This document shows, in pieces, positions 7,686 to 17,100 of a stretch of 64,000 nucleotides of DNA. The stretch covers positions 62,001 to 126,000 of the forward strand of contig NZ_JACHOV010000004.1 of the NCBI RefSeq assembly GCF_014200045.1, in the 5' to 3' direction. Both the position numbers and the translations under genes were made by a program. The stretch is from Rhizorhapis suberifaciens (GTDB taxonomy: Bacteria > Pseudomonadota > Alphaproteobacteria > Sphingomonadales > Sphingomonadaceae). The notes beneath the pieces are model-generated. The model had not been told where the DNA came from. It was given only the letters and a program-made list of their open reading frames with translations, and searched no databases. Within the stretch, counting starts at the first letter, position 1, and each line of letters starts with the position of its first letter.

Positions 7686-10600
7686 TGCGCCAGGAGTTCC
7701 GGCGCGGCAGTCCTCCTCTCGACGGCAGAAAGGACGGGCGGTCTTTTGCACGCCGCCGCTATGGCCGAGCCTCCTTTGAGCGCCGCATCAATGCCCTCCT
7801 GCATCGAGCGGGCAAGTACGGAGACATTGGGTTCCTGAAGCGCGCTGGTATGCCCCCCGGGGATCTGCACGAGCTGCACGGGCTCTGCCACACGCTTGCC
7901 CCATCCCATGATGCAGTCGCTGAACTGCAGGCTGAAGGGCACGTCATCCGGGGCCCCGGTTCCCTCCGTCGCCTTGTAGAGCACGACGTTGCTGTTGGTC
8001 AGCAAACCCTGCGGTCGGTGATGGCGATGCGCGACCTGATAAAGCTCCAGGAATGAGAGGGTTGATCCTCTCGGTTCATGGATCGACCGGCTACGCAGCC
8101 GCTTGACCTCACGATGGTGACGCAGCCGGTCGATGCGGGAACTCAACTCATAAGCGATTACATTATTCAACTTACGGGCAAGAAGCACCGGCACATTCAG
8201 TAGCTCGGCGGCCGTTGCCCCCCTGAAGCTCAGAACGTCCCGCAGTCGGCGGAGCCGCGCCAAGGTGATCTGGAACGGCCGTTCGACCGCTTCAACGTCG
8301 GCTGCATCGATGATCCCGACAAAACGCACATCCTGGTCCTGGTCTTGAAGCTGCCTGGCCATTTCAAATGCGATCACCCCACCCGCGCATAGACCGGCCA
8401 GCAAATAGGGCCCTTCCGGCTGCGCTATTCTGAGGCGGTCGACATAGGTCGCCGCCATTTCATCGATTCGGGTATGGGCAAAGGAACCGTCAGCACGCAT
8501 TTCCGGCTGAAGGCCGTAAACATGATGCCCCTCATCCAACAGCAGCGCCATTGAACGATACAGCAGCGTTTCGCCAAGGCCATCATGGACCAGGAACAGG
8601 GGCGGCTTCCCCTTTCCAGGCCGCAGGGACACGAGACCAGGAATGGGAATAGTCCCGTTTTCCGGCCCTACACCGCCCTCTTCATCCTCGATCGGAGGCG
8701 GCTCGATCAAGGCGGCAAGCTGCGCAACCGTCGGCGCCTCTATCAGCGCGGTGAGAGGCAAGGATTTCCCGCTTTGCTTGCGTAAACGGTTGATGAACTG
8801 GACCGCCAGCAGGGAATGACCACCCAGGTCAAAGAAGTTGTCATTACGCCGCACCTGCCCCACGCCCAGCATTTCCGACCAGAGATGCGCCACCATTTCT
8901 TCAGATGAGGTCCGTGGCGCATCCCTGCCCTCCAGGGCCGCAACCTCGCCATCGCCCGTCCGCCGATCGGAATTTCCAGCGTGCAATTTTTCAAGAGCGG
9001 ACGACAAGACCACCGGAGACACCACGACATGCGGCGCTGCCCGTGCGCTCAATATATGTTCGATGACGGCCATGCCTTCCGATGGTGTGAGGCCCTGGGC
9101 GGCGCTGGCGGCCAGGCCCCCACGGAGCCCGCCCCGGCCTTTTGCTGCTACACCCATTGCAAAGCTGTCCCGGACGAGCATCATGGTGAATGCTTCTATC
9201 TCGGCAAGTACCTGTCCCTCTGCCGTAGCCAGGGTGACATCGAACATAGCTACTGAAGAAGGATCTCCACCTTCCGGCCGATACCGTACATGGCTGACGA
9301 TTCGTTCCGGCAATGGTCCGGCCAGCCGGATACGACCATAGGATGCCGGCGCATAGAATTGCGTCCTGACGTCGCACCCTGGGATCAGCATCTGCGCTCC
9401 GGCCGTCGCGAAGTCCAGCAGCGCAGGATGCAGGTAAAGCTGATCGAGATCTCTTCCAAAAACCTCCGGCAAGCTAAGTTCTATCAGCGCTTCTCCATCG
9501 CCCAGATGAAGCGCCTGTACATTGTTCCACCGCTCCCCGAGGTGCAGGTGCGCGGCGCTGGGGATGGCGGCCTCTCCTCGCCGCTCTTCCGTGCATCGCG
9601 CAAGAATGGCGCTGAGGTTCAGGTGACTGGACGTGCGACGTTCCGCTCCCGAAATATAGCCACGCGCATGTTCCGCCCATTCATCGCCATCTGCGACATC
9701 TCCAGACCGTCCCAATATGGCGAAGCGCCAGACTTCTCCACCTTCATGGCGGAGGTCCACTCGCATCTCCCGCGCCTGGTCATCGGGCACGGCAAAAGGC
9801 GTCAGGAACACTAGTTCACAAAGATCGAGGGCACCCGGCCCGACCATATGATGGAAAGCGGCACGTGCGATTTCGACATAACCCGAACCTGGCACCAGCG
9901 CCTGCCCCGAAGCCAGACGGTGCTCATCCAGCAGCCAGCGCGTCTCGGGCGAATAGGTCGCGCTATAGATACTGCGATCTTTTGTATTGAAAATCAGCCG
10001 GTCGATCAGGGGATGATCAACCAAAGTGCCGGCCGAACCGTCCGCCTCGTCAGGCTGATCGACCGCATCCACCAATGACGCGGCCATGCCCACTTCACGC
10101 CACTGACTCCACCCCATTGAAATTACCGGCGTGGCACCATTTTCCTTTTTTGCCTGGGCAAAGGCGTCAAGAAAGGCGTTGGCGGCTGCATAATCGAACT
10201 GACCGGCAATTCCGGCAAAAGCGCTGATGGAAGAAAACAGCATGATAAAATCGGGCCGCTGTCCCACAAGCGCCGCATCCAATGCCAGCGTTCCTTGCAG
10301 CTTTGGCGCGAGCACCTTGGCCGCATCCCCTATGGTCTTGAGCTGAATGGGGCCATCGTCGAGCACGCCTGCCGTATGGAAAACCCCATGGATCTGGCCG
10401 AACCGGGCCCGCGCTTGGGCGATCGCTCGCCGCATTTGGTGGAAATCACTTACGTCGGCGGACAATAACAGGACCTCGGCGCCCTTTGACTCCAGCGATT
10501 GAACTTCGCGGATGCGGCGACTGATATGATCGCCCGGCGAATGGCTGGCGAGATGGTCTGCCCATAGGTCGCGGGGTGGCAGTGGGGACTTCCCGAGCAG

Positions 10601-13600
10601 TGCCAGTCGCGCGCCAAAACTATCGCTCAGATGCCGCGCAAGCGTCAGTCCGATTCCGCCCAGGCCGCCGGTTATCAGATATGCACCGCCCGGCCGCAAT
10701 CTTGTGGGCGAATGCGATACTGTTGGAGCGGACATGGGCTCCATCTGCTGCACCCAACGTTGCTCATTGCGGTAGGCGACCGCCTGGGCCAGGTCCGGCG
10801 ATGACAACTCGGCCGCCAATGCTTCGACCACATGACACTCCGCCGCCGTGCTGGCGGGCGTCAGGTCAAGGTCGATACTGCAAAGTTCCACATTTGGATA
10901 TTCACGCGGGATCACACGGCACGCGCCTAGTGCTGTCGCTTTGGCAGGCAGGCGTCCAGACTCGGCAAGCACCCGCTGGGTGCGATCGGTGATCAGCGCA
11001 ATCCGGACCGAACGGTCAATCCCCTGCTCCCCCAGCGCCTGGGCCAGCCGCAACAGGCTGTAAAAGCCGCGTTGCAACAAGCTCTCCGTGGCTTTGGGAG
11101 AGGACAAACGCCGATCATGGCCACTTACCAGCCATAGATGATAGATGTGCTGGGGCACAAAGCCGAGGCTCGCTAACAGCGCCCCATAATCCTCCACATG
11201 ATTAGGGTTGATCCGATAAGCGTCGAGCCCCTCCTCCCGAAAACGGGCGCCCCTGCGGGCGGTTGCCACTCTACACCCCTCCGCTCGCAGGCGGCGCACC
11301 AGGGCCTCGCCCAGCGCAAAATCGTCAAGGAACACCAAGGCCGTATCGGGCGGGTCTCCGCGCCCAAGTCTGGCAGTCCGCTGCCAGACCGGCTCGTATA
11401 ACCAATCGTTCAGGTCCTTTCGCCTGGACGGATCATCGCCGCCCGGTCCGGCAAGAGCCAATGCGCTCTTTCCCGGTTCGATCCAATGCCGCTGCCGGTC
11501 GAAACAATAGGTGGGAAGCGGGATGCGCCGCCTGCGCTCGCCCAGCCAGAACTGCCCCCAAGGCACGGCGACGCCGGATGCCCAAAGGCGGCCGAGTATG
11601 TTCAACGCATAGGACAGGTCGTCGACCTTCTCGTCTGGATGCCGGAGCGAATTGAATACAGGCTGATCAGGCGAACGTGCCGGATGCTGCCGCGCAAGGC
11701 TGGTCAGCGTTCGTCCCGGCCCCACTTCCAGCAGCACTTGCCGTTTCTCGTCCAACAAGACCTGCAACCCGTCAGCGAAACGCACCGTCTCGCGCAGGTG
11801 CCGCACCCAATAATTGGCGTCGGTCGCCTCATCGGCGCTGATCCACTTGCCGGTCAGGCAGGAAATGAAAGGCACCTTGGGCGCTTTCATTTTGACGCTT
11901 TGGACCAATTCGCGAAATGGGGCCAGAATGGGTTCCAGCATCTTCGAATGGGCGGCAACGGAGATCGGAACCTCTTGCGTTTCTATCTCACGACCGGCGA
12001 GCGTCGCCTTCAATCGCTCGATTGCCCCTACCGGCCCGGACGCCACGCTGAGCTGTGGGCCATTGACCGCGGCTATCGAAAGGTCGGGGCCCAGCAGCGG
12101 CCGCAACTCATCCTCCGGCAGCGGCACGTTCAACATGCGGCCTTCAGGCAGGGTCTCGAACAGCCTGCCCCGACCGGCGGCGAGCTTCAGCGCTGATTTC
12201 AGGTCGAACACGCCGGCCAAATGCGCTGCTATATATTCGCCCATGCTATGGCCTAGCATCGCCTCTGGTTCGACGCCCCAGGACATCCACAACCGAGCCA
12301 TCGCATATTGCACGGTAAACAGCGCAGGCAATGCGAAGGACGGCTTGTTCAACGCTTCGCGCGCCGCTGCATCGTCCGTTTCAGGGAATAGATGCTCACG
12401 GATGTGGAGGTTGCAACTGCCGGAAAGAATATCCATGCACTCGTCAACCGCCTGCCGGAATATCAATTCCGAACGGTAGAGGCCGAGCGCCATGTTGGGA
12501 TATTGCGCACCCCCGCCAGCGAACAGGAACGCGACGCTCCTATCATTTTCCTTACACTGCTGCGTGAAACTTGCGCCTTCCAACATGGAAACCGCTTCGG
12601 CGGGGTCGCCCGCCACAATGACGCGCCGGTGGCGAAGCGCCTTCCTTCCCACCTGAAGCGTATAGGCGATGTCCGCCAAATTCTGGTCGGGGTGCGCCCG
12701 CAGATGGTCCGCCAGCGCTTGGGCATTTGCCTCCAGCGCCGTCTCCGTAGCTGCTGAGACGACCAGGAGCTGACACGGACGCGATGGCCCGCTCGGACTG
12801 GAAGGCGGCGCTTCCTGAAGCACCACATGGCTGTTGGTGCCCCCGACGCCGAGCGAGCTTATGCCGGCACGACGGGGCGACAAGCCCTGCTTTTCCCAAG
12901 GGCGCAGCGTCGCATTGACATAAAAGGGCGTACGCTCGAACTCGCACGACGGATTGGCCGCGCTGTAGTTCAGACTAGGCGGAATTTTGCCATGACGAAG
13001 CGCCAGCGCCACCTTGATGAAGCTCGCAACGCCCGCCGCTGTATCAGTATGCCCGATATTCGGCTTGACCGACCCGAGGGCGCAATAGCCGGTCGCTTCG
13101 GTGTCCTGTCGAAAGGCCTGGGTCAGCGCGGCCACCTCTATGGGATCGCCGACGGGAGTGCCTGTGCCATGCGCCTCGACATAGCCGATGGTGTCGGCAG
13201 TGACGCCGCTGATGCTCAGCGCTTCGCTTATCACCTTGGCCTGGCCGTCGACGCTGGGAGCGAGATAACTGACCTTGCCCACACCATCATTGTTGACGGC
13301 GGAACCCTTGACCACCGCATAAATATGGTCGCCATCCGCCATGGCGTCCCGCAAGCGCCGCAGCACGACGATTCCCGCCCCGCTGCCAAAGATCGTCCCT
13401 GCCGCCTCTGCATCAAAGGCACGGCAATGGCCGTCCGGCGACAATATCTCCCCCTGTTCGAACACATAGCCGCGCCGGTGCGGCAACTCGATGGTGACGC
13501 CGCCCGCAAGCGCCATGTCGCTTTCGCCGTTCAAAAGGCTCTGTACAGCCATGTGGATCGCGACCAGCGAAGTGGAACAGGCGGTCTGCACATTGACGCT

Positions 13601-14152
13601 CGGCCCTTTCAGATCGAGCAGATAGGAAACACGGGTGGTCAGGAAATCCTTGTCGTTGCCGGTGTGCCGCAACAGGAAGAAGCCGACATTGCGCACCAGC
13701 TCAGGATTGGTGAGCAGGTTGTAAGGCAGATAGGCGTTATGGCCGGACCCAGCGAAGACGCCGATCGCCCCTGCAAAACGTTCCGGCAAATGCCCGGCAT
13801 CTTCCAGCGCCGCCCAGGCACATTGCAGAAAATGGCGATGCTGCGGGTCCATGATCGCCGCGTCGCGCGGGCTAAGGCCGAACAGCGCCGCGTCGAACAT
13901 TTCCATGTCGGGCAGGGGCGCTCCGGCCTTCACATAGTTGGACCGTTTGATGAGACTCTTATCGACGCCCGCCGCAATTAGTTCGTCATCGGAAAAGCGC
14001 GTGATCGACTCTACGCCTTCGCGCAGGTTCGACCAATATTCCTGCATATTGCGCGCGCCGGCAAAACGGCAGGCCATGCCGACAACGGCAATGGCCGTGT
14101 CAAAATCGGCCCCGCCAGAACCGCCGTTGAAGTCAGGGTTGGACTGATACAT
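7682..14152 (-). CDS. Type I polyketide synthase, single module KS-AT-KR-DH-ACP-TE
   Basis: 2156 residues. KS about 18-445 has Cys192 (TACSTS), His328 (EAHGTGT) and His368 (NIGHTD). AT about 540-840 has GHSMGEY with Ser636; the usual substrate motif position reads VAAHS, neither HAFH nor YASH. KR about 1150-1350 has TGGLGGIG, Ser1307/1308, Tyr1321 and Asn1325, with its structural half at about 915-1120. DH about 1378-1660 has His1411 (one residue longer spacing to the G than usual) and Asp1580 in HPALLD. The carrier protein has Ser1780 (DLGGHSLL). The C-terminal thioesterase has GLCAGG with Cys1922 where Ser is common. KR before DH is not the standard order. There is no ER or methyltransferase. 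The gene starts 5 bp after the NRPS stop, so the assembly line is NRPS to PKS to release. Confidence 0.95.
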   Translation of the reverse strand: MYQSNPDFNGGSGGADFDTAIAVVGMACRFAGARNMQEYWSNLREGVESITRFSDDELIAAGVDKSLIKRSNYVKAGAPLPDMEMFDAALFGLSPRDAAIMDPQHRHFLQCAWAALEDAGHLPERFAGAIGVFAGSGHNAYLPYNLLTNPELVRNVGFFLLRHTGNDKDFLTTRVSYLLDLKGPSVNVQTACSTSLVAIHMAVQSLLNGESDMALAGGVTIELPHRRGYVFEQGEILSPDGHCRAFDAEAAGTIFGSGAGIVVLRRLRDAMADGDHIYAVVKGSAVNNDGVGKVSYLAPSVDGQAKVISEALSISGVTADTIGYVEAHGTGTPVGDPIEVAALTQAFRQDTEATGYCALGSVKPNIGHTDTAAGVASFIKVALALRHGKIPPSLNYSAANPSCEFERTPFYVNATLRPWEKQGLSPRRAGISSLGVGGTNSHVVLQEAPPSSPSGPSRPCQLLVVSAATETALEANAQALADHLRAHPDQNLADIAYTLQVGRKALRHRRVIVAGDPAEAVSMLEGASFTQQCKENDRSVAFLFAGGGAQYPNMALGLYRSELIFRQAVDECMDILSGSCNLHIREHLFPETDDAAAREALNKPSFALPALFTVQYAMARLWMSWGVEPEAMLGHSMGEYIAAHLAGVFDLKSALKLAAGRGRLFETLPEGRMLNVPLPEDELRPLLGPDLSIAAVNGPQLSVASGPVGAIERLKATLAGREIETQEVPISVAAHSKMLEPILAPFRELVQSVKMKAPKVPFISCLTGKWISADEATDANYWVRHLRETVRFADGLQVLLDEKRQVLLEVGPGRTLTSLARQHPARSPDQPVFNSLRHPDEKVDDLSYALNILGRLWASGVAVPWGQFWLGERRRRIPLPTYCFDRQRHWIEPGKSALALAGPGGDDPSRRKDLNDWLYEPVWQRTARLGRGDPPDTALVFLDDFALGEALVRRLRAEGCRVATARRGARFREEGLDAYRINPNHVEDYGALLASLGFVPQHIYHLWLVSGHDRRLSSPKATESLLQRGFYSLLRLAQALGEQGIDRSVRIALITDRTQRVLAESGRLPAKATALGACRVIPREYPNVELCSIDLDLTPASTAAECHVVEALAAELSSPDLAQAVAYRNEQRWVQQMEPMSAPTVSHSPTRLRPGGAYLITGGLGGIGLTLARHLSDSFGARLALLGKSPLPPRDLWADHLASHSPGDHISRRIREVQSLESKGAEVLLLSADVSDFHQMRRAIAQARARFGQIHGVFHTAGVLDDGPIQLKTIGDAAKVLAPKLQGTLALDAALVGQRPDFIMLFSSISAFAGIAGQFDYAAANAFLDAFAQAKKENGATPVISMGWSQWREVGMAASLVDAVDQPDEADGSAGTLVDHPLIDRLIFNTKDRSIYSATYSPETRWLLDEHRLASGQALVPGSGYVEIARAAFHHMVGPGALDLCELVFLTPFAVPDDQAREMRVDLRHEGGEVWRFAILGRSGDVADGDEWAEHARGYISGAERRTSSHLNLSAILARCTEERRGEAAIPSAAHLHLGERWNNVQALHLGDGEALIELSLPEVFGRDLDQLYLHPALLDFATAGAQMLIPGCDVRTQFYAPASYGRIRLAGPLPERIVSHVRYRPEGGDPSSVAMFDVTLATAEGQVLAEIEAFTMMLVRDSFAMGVAAKGRGGLRGGLAASAAQGLTPSEGMAVIEHILSARAAPHVVVSPVVLSSALEKLHAGNSDRRTGDGEVAALEGRDAPRTSSEEMVAHLWSEMLGVGQVRRNDNFFDLGGHSLLAVQFINRLRKQSGKSLPLTALIEAPTVAQLAALIEPPPIEDEEGGVGPENGTIPIPGLVSLRPGKGKPPLFLVHDGLGETLLYRSMALLLDEGHHVYGLQPEMRADGSFAHTRIDEMAATYVDRLRIAQPEGPYLLAGLCAGGVIAFEMARQLQDQDQDVRFVGIIDAADVEAVERPFQITLARLRRLRDVLSFRGATAAELLNVPVLLARKLNNVIAYELSSRIDRLRHHREVKRLRSRSIHEPRGSTLSFLELYQVAHRHHRPQGLLTNSNVVLYKATEGTGAPDDVPFSLQFSDCIMGWGKRVAEPVQLVQIPGGHTSALQEPNVSVLARSMQEGIDAALKGGSAIAAACKRPPVLSAVERRTAAPELLAQ

Positions 14153-14157
14153 GGCAG

Positions 14158-17100
14158 TTAACTCCCCTCGCCCAGGACGGCTGGAACCCGTCCCGCGATC
14201 CGGCGCTGCAATGCTGCCCTGCGCCCCTCGGCCCGGCTGAGGCCTTCCTCTGCGGCCTTTGCCGAACTATCGCCTCCCGCGAGATGAGCGCTTAGCGATT
14301 GGACGGTGGGAAACCGGAAAATATCGGTGATCGGCAGCTCCCGCCGCAGCTCGGTCCGCAAACGGCGATGCATCTGCACTGCGAGCAATGAATGACCGCC
14401 AAGGTCAAAGAAATTGTCGCGCGTGCCGACCTGCGATAGCTTCAGCACATCGCACCAGATTGCGGCAATCCTTTGCTCCATGCCCCCCGCAGGCGCGACA
14501 TAGCTTTCCGCGACGGACGTCATGCTGACCGACTCCAGCGCCGGCAACGCGTTCCGATCGACCTTGCCGTTCGGCGTCATCGGCAACCGCGCGAGCGACA
14601 TGATATGCGCCGCCACCATGAATTCGGGCAGTCGGGCCTTCAGGCACTCGCGTACCTCCGCAATCATGTCCCTTGAAAGCTCCGGCACGACATAAGCAAT
14701 CAACTGCTTGTCCCCGACCTCATCCTCGCGAGCCACGACTACAGCTTCCTGCACCGCTTCATGGTCGTTCAGCACAGCTTCGATCTCACCAAGCTCGATG
14801 CGATAGCCCCGCACCTTCACCTGATGGTCGAGACGTCCCAGGAATTCGATGACGCCATCGGCTCGCCGCCTACCAAGGTCGCCGGTACGATAGGCGCGTT
14901 CGCCCGGACGCAGGGGATCGGCGATGAAGCGTTCGGCGGTAAGGCTCGGTCGATCCAGATAGCCCCGCACGACGCCATGACCGCCAATGACGAGCTCGCC
15001 GGGCGCGCCGGGCAAGACCGGCTGCTGCCGGCTGTCGAGAATATAGACATGTTGGTTGGCGAGCGGTCTTCCGAGCGGTATCGCGCCATCCGATCCATCG
15101 ACTTTATGAGCCGCCGACCAGATGGTGGTCTCCGTTGGACCGTACATGTTGGTAACGGCGCCTCCGGACAGGCCTGTCAGCTCTCGCGCCAAATCCGGCG
15201 GGAAGGCCTCGCCACCGATCATTACATGCTTCAGAGCCGCGATCGGCTCCCTGAGGCGGTCGTCCGCGAGCATCAAACGCATCATTGATGGCGTGCATTG
15301 CAGATGCGTGACGGCATGACGCTTCATGAGCACAGGCAAAGGTTCATCCGCGCCGGCCGGCTCACCCGACGAAGCCATCAGCCGCAGCTGATTCAGATAA
15401 GGAAGATGCTCCAGCACTTGCCGTTCCGGCACGCCGAAGTCGATCAGGCACGCGATCTCATCCACGCCGACCGTGCGGGCCATATCGACCATCGCCAAGC
15501 AGCTTTCGGGCGTCCCGAACAGGCCGCTGGTTTCATAATAACGGTCGAAAGCGAAGGAGAGCAGCATTTCCATGTCAGTTTGCGACAGGGCCTCGAATGC
15601 GTCCTGCCCGGCGGATTCCGCCATTCCCGCCCGCCGCTTGAATGCCGGAAAGGCCCAGGCATATTGCTTTACAAGGCTCGTCGCGGTCCGCAGATAGGCG
15701 ATCATCGGTTCCCGGACCGCCTCCCGCACCTGCTCCGCGTCGGGCCCCACGAAGCTGTGCAACATCAAGGTGACATGTCCCTCGCCTTCGTGCCCCGCTT
15801 CCCTCCAGGCGTTGCGGTAGGCGTCCAGCTTTTCCGAAAGCTCACCGAGCGACTGCCCGAGCAAATGAGTCAATACGCCGCCGCCCGCTCTGCCCGCAGC
15901 AGCAAAGGTGTCCACATTTCCGGCCGAGGTGATCCAGAAAGGTAGTTCAGGCTGCACGGGCCGGGGCAGTATCTGCACTTCCACCGGCTTGCCCAGCGGA
16001 CCTGCAAATGACCGGCTTTCACCCCGCCACAAGGCCCGGACGGCATCCATGCCGTTAAGGAGAGCGCCAGTGCGATCGGCAAAGCTTTCCGGGCGCAGCA
16101 CAAAATCATTGGGCTGCCATCCCGATGCGAAGGCGATACCGGCGCGGCCGTTCGACAGATTGTCGACCACCGACCATTCTTCCGCAACCCGCACAGGATG
16201 GTGCAGCGGCACCACGACGCTGCCTCCCCTGATCTTGACGCGACTGGTGATCGCCGCCACTGCCGCACCGGTCACGGCCGGATTGGGATACAGCCCGCCA
16301 AAAGAATGAAAGTGCCGCTCGGGGGTCCATACCGCGGAAAACCCGTTCTGATCGGCGAACTTCGCGCCTTCGAGCAGCAGGCGGTATTTCTCGCCCGGCT
16401 GGCTCTCCGCATCGGCCGCGAAATAGAACAGGCTGAAGTCCAGTGGCTTTTTAACCGGGACGCGCGCTTCGGTCAGTTCGCCGCCCGTTGAGAGTATGAC
16501 ATGCAGGCCGCGGGACAGCGTCCAGCAAAGTTCCAACACAGAGATGTCAAAACTTAGGCTGGTGACGGCGAGCCATGTCCCTTCAGGCGTGATATGCTGG
16601 TCCATTCCCGCAAAGAAGTTCGCCACATTCCGGTGCTCGACCATGACGCCTTTGGGCTTGCCGGTCGAACCAGAGGTGTAGATCACATAGGCAAGGCTTG
16701 CAGGACCCGCGGCGCTCTCAACCGGCTCAGGCGAATGACGCATGATTTCGGGCCAATCGGCATCGATCCGAACCAGGGTCGCGCCCTCGCCGGAAATCCT
16801 TTCGGCCAGATGCGCTTGCGTGATGATCAGCTTTGCACGGGAATCGGCGATCATGTGCGCAATTCGTTCGGAAGGGTATTTGGGATCGAGCGGAACATAG
16901 GCTCCGCCCGCCTTCAATATGCCGAGGAGCGCGACCAGCATGTCCAATGAGCGGTCGACGAACAGTCCCACGAATTGATCGGGTCCCGCGCCTTGCTGCT
17001 GCAGATGGCGCGCAATCTGATTGGAGCGCCGATTCAGCTCGCCATAGCTCAAGCTCTCGCCCCGGCAGGTCACGGCGACGCGGTCCGGCGTGCGGCGCGC

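Noticed and set aside
12827-13981. 384-codon plus-strand frame inside the PKS KS domain
   Set aside because: Antisense to a highly conserved ketosynthase; no family features.
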